From NCBI RefSeq assembly GCF_900090265.1, contig NZ_LT607752.1, positions 2,480,001-2,544,000 of the forward strand: a stretch of DNA of 64,000 bases. The letters run 5' to 3'. Below are positions 9,860 to 18,007 of the stretch, piece by piece (the first letter of the stretch is position 1; each line of letters begins with the position of its first letter). The stretch is from Micromonospora rifamycinica (GTDB taxonomy: Bacteria; Actinomycetota; Actinomycetes; Mycobacteriales; Micromonosporaceae). Under the pieces are notes generated by a model. That model was not told where the DNA came from. It saw nothing but the letters and a program-made list of their open reading frames with translations, and made no database searches. The translations under genes were made by a program, and so were the position numbers.

Positions 9860-11152
9860 TCAGAAGGCGCCCTGGGTCTTGGCGTCCTTGAGGAACTGCT
9901 CCCAGGCCTTGTCCTTGGGGGACTGCCCGTTCTCGTACGAGCGCAGCGCCGGCTCGAACGCGTTCTCCTTGACCGCCTGGTGCTTCGGGCCGAGGTGCAG
10001 CGGCTTGATCTTCTCGACGCTCTCACCGAAGATCTTGCCGGTCGGGGCACCGCTGAAGTACTCGTTGGTGTAGCTGGTGAACTCCGGGTTCTTCAGCGCC
10101 TCGAGGTTGGTCGGCAGCGGGCCCTTGAGCTTGAACGCCTCGACCTGGCTCTTCGCGTTGGTCAGGTACTCGGCGAGCTTGGCCGCTTCCTTCTGGTACT
10201 TGCTCTGGGCCGGCACGGCGAGCCAGGAGCCGCCCCAGTTGCCCGCGCCGCCGGGAACCGGCGCCAGGTCCCACTTGCCCTTGTTCTCCGGGCCGGAGTT
10301 GTCGGCGACGATACCGAGCATCCACGACGGGCAGAAGGTGGCCGCGAAGGTGCCCTGCTTGAAGCCGGCCGACCACTCGGGCGACCAGGTGGCGCTCTTC
10401 GCGGAGATCTTCGCGTCGGACATCGCGACGGCGGTGTCCCACGCCGTCTTCACCGCGGCGCTCTTGTCCGCGATGACGTTGTCCTCCTTGTCGTAGAACA
10501 GGTCACCACCCTGCTGGACCATGACCGCGCTGGCCGCGGTGGTGGCGGAGTCGATCATGCCCTTGTTGGTGGCCGCCCGGTACTTCTTGCCGGTCTCGAT
10601 GAAGGCGTTCCAGTCCGGCCAGAGCGCCGCCACCTGGTCCCGCTCGGTCGGCAGACCGGCCTCTTTGAACAGGTCCTTGCGGTAGCAGACGCCGAGGCTG
10701 CCGACGTCGGTGGGCAGGCCGATCAGCCGCCCGTCCGCCGCCTTGCCCAGCTCCCACTTCCACGGCAGGTATTCCTTGCTGTGGTCGGCCACCAGCGGCG
10801 TCAGGTCGGCCCAGTTGGCCGGGTTGGTCTTGAACTCGTTGAGGATGCCCTCTTCGAGCGCGGTCACGTCCGCCGCGCCCTTGCCGGTGGCCAGCGCCCG
10901 GACCACCTTCGGCCGGTACTCGTTGAGCTGCGCGGTCTTGCGCAGCTCCACCTTGATGCCGGTGTCCTTCTCGTACTGCTTGACGATCTCGTCGTAGCCG
11001 AACTCACCGAAGGTATCGACGACCAGCTTGCTGGGCTTTTCGCCGGACTGCTTCGGCTCGTCGTCCTTGCCGCAGGCCGCGAGACCGCCGATGGCGGTGA
11101 CCGCGGCCAGGGCGGCGACCGCGAAGCGGTTACGCCGCGTGGTGACGCTCAT
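9860..11152 (-). CDS. cebE: Cellobiose-binding lipoprotein CebE
   Basis: A 430-residue extracellular solute-binding lipoprotein (family 1, MalE-like). The signal peptide ends in the lipobox LAAC, with the lipidated Cys at residue 27. Downstream features include LVVDTFGEFGYDEIVKQYEKDTGIKVELRK and the repeated Trp-rich ligand-site region (FCPSWMLGIV, GAGNWGGSWLAVP). It captures cello-oligosaccharides outside the cell and delivers them to CebF/CebG. It is first in the operon; the ATG at 11152 has AAGGGG upstream. Two mutually inverted CebR-type boxes lie 127 and 180 bp upstream of the start. The substrate is inferred from operators and the linked beta-glucosidase. Confidence 0.92.
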   Translation of the reverse strand: MSVTTRRNRFAVAALAAVTAIGGLAACGKDDEPKQSGEKPSKLVVDTFGEFGYDEIVKQYEKDTGIKVELRKTAQLNEYRPKVVRALATGKGAADVTALEEGILNEFKTNPANWADLTPLVADHSKEYLPWKWELGKAADGRLIGLPTDVGSLGVCYRKDLFKEAGLPTERDQVAALWPDWNAFIETGKKYRAATNKGMIDSATTAASAVMVQQGGDLFYDKEDNVIADKSAAVKTAWDTAVAMSDAKISAKSATWSPEWSAGFKQGTFAATFCPSWMLGIVADNSGPENKGKWDLAPVPGGAGNWGGSWLAVPAQSKYQKEAAKLAEYLTNAKSQVEAFKLKGPLPTNLEALKNPEFTSYTNEYFSGAPTGKIFGESVEKIKPLHLGPKHQAVKENAFEPALRSYENGQSPKDKAWEQFLKDAKTQGAF

Positions 11153-11278
11153 CCTGACCCCTTTTCGATGGTGAGGCTGGGTGGTGTGTGGTGGGAGGTA
11201 CCGCTGCACGTCCCGGGCCGGTCCGACGTCCACCGCCGGTCCGTCGGAGGTGGTCTCGGGTGATCCGCACCACGCCCT

Positions 11279-11292
11279 TGGGAACGCTCCCA
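11279..11292. promoter_or_regulatory. CebR-type operator 1 upstream of cebE
   Basis: TGGGAACGCTCCCA differs from the CebR consensus TGGGAGCGCTCCCA at one base. It lies 127 bp upstream of the cebE start and should place cebEFG-bglC under CebR control. Confidence 0.75.
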
Positions 11293-11331
11293 TGAGATTG
11301 CCGGGAGGTGTCGGGGGTGTCAATAGACCGT

Positions 11332-11345
11332 TGGGAGCGTTCCCA
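11332..11345. promoter_or_regulatory. CebR-type operator 2 upstream of cebE
   Basis: TGGGAGCGTTCCCA differs from the CebR consensus at one base. It is the exact reverse complement of operator 1, 53 bp away (about five helical turns). That spacing would suit two dimers on one DNA face or a repression loop. Confidence 0.75.
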
Positions 11346-11414
11346 GATCGTTACCAGCTATGGCGTTTATCCCACTCCGTACGATGACCGGCGTCCGCTC
11401 CCGCCCGCGTGGGG

Positions 11415-11960
11415 TCAGCAGAAGCGGCGCAGCAGGACGGTGGCCCGATCCGGGTCGAAGGCCTCCGGGTCGTACCGTCCGCCCACCCAGTCCCGCATCG
11501 CGGCGTGCTCCCGATGGTGCGGATCGGTCAGCGCGGCCAGCAGCAGCGCCTGCCCGGCAGGTCCGCCGACACCCTCCGGCGGACCGGCCCGCTCCCCCGC
11601 CGGGCAGCTCGGATAACGCTCGCCCGGGTCGGCGGCGAGAACGTCCTCCACCACCAGCTCGTGCTCCCACCAGTCACCGAAGTCGTAGACGTAGCCGAAC
11701 CGGCTGCCCAGGCCGGCCACCGCGTCCAGCCGGGTGTCCAGCTCGTCGCGGACCGCCGGCTCGGCGTCCGGGTCGGGCTCGCCGTACGGCACCCCGTCGA
11801 TCTCGAACGAGTGCAGGCGACAGTCCCGCCAGCCCATGGCGTGCTGCACCACCCGGTGCAGCCGGTCCAGGGTGTACCCGCCGGGGACCAGCACCCGCCG
11901 CCAGATCGGCGGGTGGAACCCGGTGAGGGACACCTTCAGCTGGAAGATCCGACGTGGCAT
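11415..11960 (-). CDS. Plasmid pRiA4b ORF-3 family protein
   Basis: A 181-residue protein of the IS1096 TnpR/pRiA4b ORF-3-like family. The hallmarks are FQLKVSLTGFHPPIWRRVLVPGGYTLDRLHRVVQHAMGW, the HSFEI strand and the FGYVYDFGDWWEHELVVEDVL block. The molecular function is unknown; members occur as stand-alone genes in many actinobacteria and are not evidence of a plasmid here. The ATG at 11960 is behind GGAGGGGTCAAC. It faces divergently away from the small cysteine-rich gene at 11995 across only 34 bp. Confidence 0.85.
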   Translation of the reverse strand: MPRRIFQLKVSLTGFHPPIWRRVLVPGGYTLDRLHRVVQHAMGWRDCRLHSFEIDGVPYGEPDPDAEPAVRDELDTRLDAVAGLGSRFGYVYDFGDWWEHELVVEDVLAADPGERYPSCPAGERAGPPEGVGGPAGQALLLAALTDPHHREHAAMRDWVGGRYDPEAFDPDRATVLLRRFC

Positions 11961-11994
11961 GTTGACCCCTCCACCCACCGCATAGGCTGCCCGC

Positions 11995-12114
11995 ATGATC
12001 TGTCGAGCGTGCCGACGACAGCGGCACGACGAGTGCCCCGGTCGGCAGTGGTGCGACTGTCAGCACCGTACCCCCGTACCCACCCCGGTGGTCACCGGTC
12101 CGGCCGGCGGATGA
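11995..12114 (+). CDS. 39-residue cysteine-rich small protein
   Basis: A short gene encoding MICRACRRQRHDECPG, then RQWCDCQHR, then a Pro/Val/Gly tail. Four of its five cysteines fall in CxxC...C...CxC spacing with nearby histidines, suggesting a zinc-binding knuckle. Three points argue that it is real. A -10 box TAGGCT (11983-11988) ends six bases before the ATG, giving a leaderless transcript. The stop overlaps the next start in an ATGA. The Cys/His motif is non-random. Similar tiny proteins precede RibD-C reductases in other actinobacteria as far as I recall. The function is unknown, possibly an accessory of the reductase. Confidence 0.75.
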   Translation: MICRACRRQRHDECPGRQWCDCQHRTPVPTPVVTGPAGG

Positions 12115-12896
12115 GCGACGCAACGCCGATCCGGCGGATCTGGCCCGCGCCGGCCAGCGGCCCGCTCGACGACGCCGCGCTGACCGCGCTCTACGCCCGC
12201 GCCGACGACCCCCGGTTGCGGGTCAACTTCGTCGCCAGCGCCGACGGGGCGGTCACCCTCGACGGCTACTCCGCCGGGCTTTCCGGGCCGCCGGACAAGC
12301 GGGTCTTCGGGCTGCTCCGGATGCTCTGCGACGGGTTGCTGGTGGCCGCCGGCACGCTGCGGCACGAGGGTTACCGGGCGGTGCGGCTGAGCGAACCGCG
12401 CCGGGCCTGGCGACGCGCGCACGGTCTGGCCGAGTACCCGACCCTGGTGGTCGTCTCCGGGTCGCTGCGGCTCGACCCGGCCCAGGCCGCCTTCGCCGAC
12501 GCCCCGGTACGCCCGGTGGTGCTGACCACCGGGACGGCCGTCGCGCCGCCCGGCCTCACCGCCGTCGTCGACCTGGTCCGGGTCGGCCGGGACGCCGTCG
12601 ACCTCGCCGCCGGCCTGGCCGACCTGCGCCGACGGGGTCTGGGGCAACTGCTCTGCGAGGGTGGCCCACACCTGTTCGGCGCGCTCACCGCGGCGGACCT
12701 CGTCGACGAGCTCTGCCTGACCGTCGCGCCGGTGCTGGCCGGGGCCGGTCCGGGACGGATCACGGCCGGTCCCGGCAGCACGCCCCGGTCGCTGCCGCTG
12801 CGGCACACGCTGGCCGCCGCGGACGGCGTGCTCATGCTGCGGTACGCCCGCGACGAGCCGGGTCCGCCGCCCGCCGGTGCCGCGCCCGCCGGCTGA
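12111..12896 (+). CDS. RibD C-terminal-domain (pyrimidine/dihydrofolate-type) reductase
   Basis: A 261-residue stand-alone RibD C-terminal reductase. Key segments are RLRVNFVASADGAVTLDGYSAGLSGPPDKRVFGLLRMLCDGLLVAAGT and the NADPH-site GLGQLLCEGGPHLFGAL. Family members reduce 5-amino-6-ribosylamino-uracil phosphate in riboflavin synthesis or related pyrimidines or folates. The exact substrate cannot be set, because no other rib gene is nearby. It overlaps the upstream cysteine-rich ORF by four bases (ATGA), so translation is coupled. A 20-bp hairpin terminates the unit. Confidence 0.88.
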   Translation: MSDATPIRRIWPAPASGPLDDAALTALYARADDPRLRVNFVASADGAVTLDGYSAGLSGPPDKRVFGLLRMLCDGLLVAAGTLRHEGYRAVRLSEPRRAWRRAHGLAEYPTLVVVSGSLRLDPAQAAFADAPVRPVVLTTGTAVAPPGLTAVVDLVRVGRDAVDLAAGLADLRRRGLGQLLCEGGPHLFGALTAADLVDELCLTVAPVLAGAGPGRITAGPGSTPRSLPLRHTLAAADGVLMLRYARDEPGPPPAGAAPAG

Positions 12897-13008
12897 CGTC
12901 GCCGCCGGTGCCCAGGGTCGCGCCCGCCGGCTGACACCGCTGTCGACCGGGCCGACCAGCAGCCCGCCGGGCACGGCTGCGGCAGCCGGCCGACCGCGCC
13001 GCACACGG

Positions 13009-13050
13009 CGAGGGGCGTGGGCACACCGGTCGGTGTGCCCACGCCCCTCG
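13009..13050. terminator. Strong bidirectional terminator
   Basis: A 20-bp perfect stem (13009-13028 with 13031-13050) lies between the convergent reductase and M4 protease genes. The nominal 2-nt loop would open by a few pairs in practice. Confidence 0.85.
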
Positions 13051-13101
13051 GACGACCGGGCCGGTGCCGACGGAGCAGGAGCCGTCGACACCGGCCGGGG
13101 A

Positions 13102-14640
13102 TCAGCTGACGCTCACGGCCGCCCAGGCCGCGGCGACCGCCTTGTACTCGGCGCTGGTGCTGCCGTAGAGGTCGGTGGCGGCCGACAGGGTCGCGGTGCG
13201 GGCGCCCTTGTAGTTGGTGGTGGTGGTCATGTAGCGGGTCAGCGCCCGGTACCAGATCGCCCCGGCCTTGGTGTTGCCGATCCCGGCGACCGTGGTGCCG
13301 TTGCAGGTCGTGCTGGTGCCGTACGACGAGGTGCCGCTACCCACCGCGAGCAGGTAGAAGAAGTGGTTCGCCACGCCCGAGGAGTAGTGCACGTCCAGCC
13401 GGCCGACCGAGCTGCTCCAGCAGTCCGCCGAGCTGCCGTCCTTGGAGGGCTTGTCCATGTAGCGCAGCGGCACACCGCTGCTGCGCAGCTTCTCGCCGAT
13501 CAGGTAGTCGCCCGGGTCCTTGGCGCTGGCCGCGGAGAACTCGACCAGGGTGCCGAAGATGTCGCTGGTGGCCTCGTTCAGGCCGCCGGACTCACCGCTG
13601 TAGCGCAGCCCGGCGGTGTTGCTGGTGACACCGTGGGTCATCTCGTGCCCGGCCACGTCCAGCGAGGTCAGCGGGTACCAGCCGGAGCCGCCGTCGCCGT
13701 AGGTCATGCAGAAGCAGGAGTCCTGCCAGAACGCGTTGGCGTAGTTGCTGCTGTAGTGCACCCGGCTGTACGCGCCGACGCCGTCGTTGCGGATGCCGTT
13801 GCGGCCGTGCGCGCTCTTGTAGTAGTCCCAGGTCTTCTGCGCGCCGAAGGCGGCGTCGGCGGCGGCGGTCTGCCGGTTGCTCAGGGTGCCGTCACCGAAG
13901 ACGTTGGTGGTGCTGGTGACCAGCGTCCCGGTGCCGGTGGTACGGCCGTTCAGGTCGTAGGTGCGGTGGTTGCCCCGGGCCGGGTCGGCGAGCTGGTAGG
14001 TGCTGCCCGACTGGGTGCTGCCGACCGAGACCGTGCCGGAGTGGAACGTGTTGCCGGTGCCCTCCCGCTGCACCCCCTCCCAGGAGTCACGGACCGCGCC
14101 GGTGGTGGCGTCCACCAGCACGTGCAGCTCGCTGGGCGTGCCGTCGGCGTGCGTGCCCCCCACGACCACCTCGTAGGCGAGGACGGTCGCGGTGTCGCCC
14201 GCGTCGAAGACGAGCTGGGCGCCGGCGACCGAGCGGCCGGTGGCGGTCGAGGCGGCGTAGGCGATCTTGCCGGCGGCGGCCTCGCTGAGCTTGGCCTTCG
14301 GGGCGCGCTGCGGGGCGTCGGCGAGTCGGTGGGTCGCGCCCTGCCAGGAGTCACCCTTGCCCAGGTGGACGACCAGGTCGCCGCCGAGCACGGGCAGGCC
14401 GTCGGAGTAGCGGTTGAGCCGGACGTGCTGGGTGCCGTCGGCGTCGGTCACCACGCCGCGCGGGGTGAACGTCTGCCCGTCGGTGGCGAGGCCGGCCTCG
14501 GCGTGGGCCTCGAGCTGGGCGACCGCGCGGGCGAACGGGTCGGCGGGGGCGGGGGCGGCGCTGGCCGCGGTGGGCACCGTGACGGCGGTGGCCAGGAGAG
14601 CGGCCGTGGCGAGGCCGCTCATCAGGGGGGTTCGACGCAT
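13102..14640 (-). CDS. Secreted M4 (thermolysin-type) metalloprotease
   Basis: A 512-residue preproenzyme. A Sec signal peptide (about 1-29, ending TAASAAPAPA) is followed by an FTP/PepSY propeptide (about 30-190). The M4 catalytic domain has the zinc motif HEMTH (332-336) and the third ligand in GGLNEATSD (Glu356). It should be secreted, mature by autocatalytic removal of the propeptide, and degrade extracellular protein. Unlike many Streptomyces relatives, it ends after the catalytic domain without a P/Homo B or PPC domain. The ATG has GGAGGCAG about 10 bases upstream. It is divergent from herA. Confidence 0.95.
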   Translation of the reverse strand: MRRTPLMSGLATAALLATAVTVPTAASAAPAPADPFARAVAQLEAHAEAGLATDGQTFTPRGVVTDADGTQHVRLNRYSDGLPVLGGDLVVHLGKGDSWQGATHRLADAPQRAPKAKLSEAAAGKIAYAASTATGRSVAGAQLVFDAGDTATVLAYEVVVGGTHADGTPSELHVLVDATTGAVRDSWEGVQREGTGNTFHSGTVSVGSTQSGSTYQLADPARGNHRTYDLNGRTTGTGTLVTSTTNVFGDGTLSNRQTAAADAAFGAQKTWDYYKSAHGRNGIRNDGVGAYSRVHYSSNYANAFWQDSCFCMTYGDGGSGWYPLTSLDVAGHEMTHGVTSNTAGLRYSGESGGLNEATSDIFGTLVEFSAASAKDPGDYLIGEKLRSSGVPLRYMDKPSKDGSSADCWSSSVGRLDVHYSSGVANHFFYLLAVGSGTSSYGTSTTCNGTTVAGIGNTKAGAIWYRALTRYMTTTTNYKGARTATLSAATDLYGSTSAEYKAVAAAWAAVSVS

Positions 14641-15084
14641 CGGGATTCTGCCTCCACAGGGACAGTCGGGGGGGTGCCGACTGACGGCGACCCGGCGGCG
14701 GTGGACCGCGGGTCGGCCACGTGTCCGCAGGTTACGGACGTGGCGACCGACATCGAAGGACAGAAGATCCTCGATGCCGACTGTGGCTATTCTGAGCCCA
14801 ACCGGCCGCTTTCTGTCACGACCAAGGTGAGGAATTTTTCGGCGAATTTCCGAAGGGGGCCGCCACCTGGCGAAACACTGTCACCGACAGCCGGTGGATG
14901 AACCGTCGGTGACCGCCCGCTCCCCGGCGGTCACCGGAAGCGGCGTCGACGTCGCCACCCGCCGGGCCGGCGGTCCGGCCCGGCGGGTGGCGCACGCCGC
15001 GTCGCGTGGCAACCTGTCGCACTCCTCGGGCAGGATGCAGGGCGTGCGCCCTGACCGAGACGACCAGCTGACCGGAGCCCGCGG
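14641..15084. other. Divergent intergenic region with candidate unannotated transcript
   Basis: These 444 bp between the M4 protease and herA contain no convincing protein gene. They hold an AT-richer patch (about 14785-14865), a 9-bp inverted repeat GTCACCGAC/GTCGGTGAC (14880-14888 and 14905-14913), and a perfect 17-bp terminator-like hairpin at 14954-14991. Promoters for both flanking genes should lie here. A TATTCT at 14788-14793 is a possible -10 for a rightward transcript ending at the hairpin. Confidence 0.5.
14954..14991. terminator. 17-bp hairpin inside a divergent intergenic region
   Basis: Arms 14954-14970 and 14975-14991 are perfectly complementary with a CGGT loop. Neither flanking gene needs a terminator here because both read outward. 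It may end a small RNA, attenuate the herA leader, or insulate the two promoters. Confidence 0.6.
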
Positions 15085-16845
15085 ATGACCGACGACCGGA
15101 TCGACGGCCGGATCGACAGCCCCGGCGAGCCCGTCGGCCGGGTGCTCGGCACCGCCGACGCCACCCCGTTGCAGTTCTGGACGGCCGTCTCCCCCGGCAG
15201 CTACCTGCAGCTCGACGACGTGGTGGTCACCCGCCGCGAGCTGCCCGACCGGGAGCCGGTCACCATCGCCGGGGTGGTCACCCAGGTCCGGGCCCGGCAC
15301 GAGGGTGCCCAGTTCGAGTCGGACGTCTTCGCCATCGCCGACGGCACCCTCCCGGCCCAGGTGCAGGAGGCCGCCGAGATCACCACCACCCGGGTCGACC
15401 CCGAGCTGTACGTGCCGCCCGCGCCGGGCGCGACGGTGCACCGGGCCGAGGGCGACGCCCGGGCCCGCGCGCTGCACTTCGACCGGATGGAACGGCGGAT
15501 CCCGATGGGGATGGGCCGCGACGGCGTACCGGTCTACCTCAACGCCGACTTCCTCGACGGCAGCCGGGGCGCGCACGTGTCGATCTCCGGCATCTCCGGG
15601 GTCGCCACCAAGACCAGCTTCGCCACCTTCCTGCTCTACTCGGTCTTCCGCTCCGGGGTGCTCGGCGGCGACGCGGTCAACGCCAAGGCGCTCATCTTCA
15701 ACGTCAAGGGCGAGGACCTGCTCTTCCTCGACCACCCCAACGCCCGCCTCGACGAGCCCACCCGGGCCGCGTACGCGAAGCTGGGGCTGGCCGCCGGGGC
15801 CTTCCCCGACGTGCGGGTGTACGCCCCGCCCCGGGTCGGCGACGCCGCCGGCACCCCCGACGTGAGCAGCCGGCTCACCGGCGTCGACGCCTTCTACTGG
15901 ACGCTGAGCGAGTTCTGCGCCGACCGCCTCCTGCCGTACGTCTTCGCCGACGCCGACGACGAACGCCAGCAGTACACGATGGTGGTCCACTCGGTCACCG
16001 CCCACCTGGCCCGCCACGCCCAGCCCGCCGACGGCGGGGTCAGCGTCGACGGGGTGCGCCTCGGCTCCTACGCCGACCTGGTCGACCACGTCGTCGAGCA
16101 GCTCAACGACGACGAGACCCGGGGCGACTGGGCCGGCAGCGCGGTCGGCCTGGGCACGGTCAACGCGTTCGCCCGCCGGCTGATCGGCAGCAAGAAGGAC
16201 CTCGGCCGGCTGATCCGGGGTGACCTGGCCACCCGCCGCCCGCACGCGATCAACACCGCCGAGAGCGCCCAGGTCACCGTGGTCGACCTGCACAACCTCC
16301 CGGACCGCGCGCAGCGCTTCGTGGTCGGTGTGACGCTGCGCGGCGAGTTCGAGCGCAAGGAGAAGGCGGGCACCGCCAAGCCGCTGCTCTTCGTCGTCCT
16401 CGACGAGCTGAACAAGTACGCCCCCCGGGAGGGCTCCTCCCCGATCAAGGAGGTGCTGCTCGACATCGCCGAGCGGGGCCGCTCGCTCGGGGTGATCCTG
16501 GTCGGCGCGCAGCAGACCGCGAGCGAGGTGGAGCGCCGGATCGTCACTAACTCGGCGATCCGGGTGGTGGGGCGGCTCGACCCGGCCGAGGCGTCCCGCC
16601 CCGAGTACGGCTTCCTGCCGCCGGCCCAGCGGCAACGCGCCCTGCTGGCCAAGCCGGGCACGATGTTCGTCAACCAGCCGGACATCCCGGTCCCGCTCTG
16701 CCTGGAGTTCCCCTTCCCGGCCTGGGCGACCCGGGTCTCCGAGGCCGGGCGGGCCCCGTCGGAGACGCTGCGTTCGATCACCGGCTCGATCGACCCGTTC
16801 GCCGTGGTCGGCTCCGGTGGCGTCGACGACGACATCCCGTTCTAG
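15085..16845 (+). CDS. herA: HerA-type DNA translocase ATPase
   Basis: A 586-residue protein of the HerA/FtsK-like superfamily. A N-terminal beta-barrel (HAS-barrel-like, about 15-150) precedes a RecA-fold motor with P-loop GISGVATKT (169-177) and Walker B LLFVVLDELNKY (Asp440-Glu441). HerA hexamers pump duplex DNA and act with the nuclease NurA to resect DNA ends together with Mre11-Rad50 in archaea. The next three genes here encode SbcD/Mre11, SbcC/Rad50 and a NurA homologue, which supports this assignment over a generic DUF87 ATPase. The ATG is behind CCGGAG, and sbcD follows after 13 bp. Confidence 0.82.
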   Translation: MTDDRIDGRIDSPGEPVGRVLGTADATPLQFWTAVSPGSYLQLDDVVVTRRELPDREPVTIAGVVTQVRARHEGAQFESDVFAIADGTLPAQVQEAAEITTTRVDPELYVPPAPGATVHRAEGDARARALHFDRMERRIPMGMGRDGVPVYLNADFLDGSRGAHVSISGISGVATKTSFATFLLYSVFRSGVLGGDAVNAKALIFNVKGEDLLFLDHPNARLDEPTRAAYAKLGLAAGAFPDVRVYAPPRVGDAAGTPDVSSRLTGVDAFYWTLSEFCADRLLPYVFADADDERQQYTMVVHSVTAHLARHAQPADGGVSVDGVRLGSYADLVDHVVEQLNDDETRGDWAGSAVGLGTVNAFARRLIGSKKDLGRLIRGDLATRRPHAINTAESAQVTVVDLHNLPDRAQRFVVGVTLRGEFERKEKAGTAKPLLFVVLDELNKYAPREGSSPIKEVLLDIAERGRSLGVILVGAQQTASEVERRIVTNSAIRVVGRLDPAEASRPEYGFLPPAQRQRALLAKPGTMFVNQPDIPVPLCLEFPFPAWATRVSEAGRAPSETLRSITGSIDPFAVVGSGGVDDDIPF

Positions 16846-16858
16846 GGGGCTGGCAGCC

Positions 16859-18007
16859 ATGAAGATCCTGCACACCTCCGACTGGCACGTCGGCAAGGTG
16901 CTCAAGGGGCAGTCCCGGGCCGAGGAGCACAAACAGGTGCTGGCCGGGGTGATCGAGATCGCCCACGCCGAACGCCCCGACCTGGTCATCGTCGCCGGTG
17001 ACCTCTACGACACGGCCGCCCCCGGCCCGGAGGCCACCCGGCTGGTCACCCGGGCGCTGACCGCGCTGCGGCGGACCGGGGCGGACGTGGTGGCGATCGG
17101 CGGCAACCACGACAACGGACAGGCCCTCGACGCGCTGCGCCCCTGGGCGGAGGCGGCCGGCATCGTCCTCCGCGGCGCGGTCCGGGAGAACCCGGCCGAG
17201 CACGTCATCGACGGCGTGACCGCCGAGGGGGAACGCTGGCAGCTCGCCGCGCTGCCCTTCCTCTCCCAGCGGTACGCCGTCCGCGCGGTGGAGATGTACG
17301 AGCTGACCGCCGCCGAGGCCACCCAGACGTACGCCGACCACCTCGGCCGGGTGCTGGCGAAGCTGACCGAGGGCTTCACCGAGCCGGACCGGGTGCACCT
17401 GGTCACCGCCCACCTCACCGTGGTCGGCGCGAGCACCGGCGGCGGCGAGCGGGACGCGCACACCGTCCTCGGGTACGCGGTGCCGGCCTCGGTCTTCCCG
17501 GGCACCGCGCACTACGTGGCCCTCGGCCACCTGCACCGGTCGCAGCGGGTGATCGGCCCGTGCCCGGTCCGCTACAGCGGCAGCCCGCTCGCCGTCGACT
17601 TCGGCGAGCAGGAGAACGTCTGCTCGGTGACCCTGGTCGAGGTGAGCGCGACCTCGGCCGCCCGGATCCGGGAGGTGCCGGTGGCGGCGGCGGTGCCGCT
17701 GCGCACGGTCCGCGGCACCCTCGCCCAGCTCGCCGAGGCGACCCCGCCGGAGGGCTGGCTGCGGGTGTTCGTCCGCGAGCAGCCCCGGGCCGGCCTGCGG
17801 GAGGAGGTGCAGGAGCTGTTCCCCCGCGCACTGGAGATCCGGATCGACCCGGAACTGCTGCCCGCCCCGGGCAGTGGCACCCGGGTCGCCCAGCGGGCCG
17901 GCCGCTCCCCCCGCGAGCTGTTCGCCGACTACCTGGGCAGCCGGGGCCACGACGACGACGGGGTCCGCGACCTCTTCGACGAGCTGCTGGAGGAGGTGGA
18001 GCGCTGA
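16859..18007 (+). CDS. sbcD: SbcD/Mre11 nuclease subunit
   Basis: A 382-residue calcineurin-like phosphoesterase, the nuclease partner of SbcC. Metal-binding motifs are intact: HTSDWHVG (Asp8, His10), VIVAGDLYD, IGGNHDNG, LVTAHLT and VALGHLHRS. The complex cleaves hairpins and protein-blocked DNA ends and starts end processing. It starts 13 bp after herA and its TGA overlaps the sbcC ATG by one base, so the three genes are one transcription unit. Length matches the family. Confidence 0.95.
   Translation: MKILHTSDWHVGKVLKGQSRAEEHKQVLAGVIEIAHAERPDLVIVAGDLYDTAAPGPEATRLVTRALTALRRTGADVVAIGGNHDNGQALDALRPWAEAAGIVLRGAVRENPAEHVIDGVTAEGERWQLAALPFLSQRYAVRAVEMYELTAAEATQTYADHLGRVLAKLTEGFTEPDRVHLVTAHLTVVGASTGGGERDAHTVLGYAVPASVFPGTAHYVALGHLHRSQRVIGPCPVRYSGSPLAVDFGEQENVCSVTLVEVSATSAARIREVPVAAAVPLRTVRGTLAQLAEATPPEGWLRVFVREQPRAGLREEVQELFPRALEIRIDPELLPAPGSGTRVAQRAGRSPRELFADYLGSRGHDDDGVRDLFDELLEEVER

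Noticed and set aside
11415..11960. The pRiA4b ORF-3-like gene as evidence of a plasmid or transposon
   Set aside because: The family is widespread on actinobacterial chromosomes and no transposase or terminal repeats are nearby.
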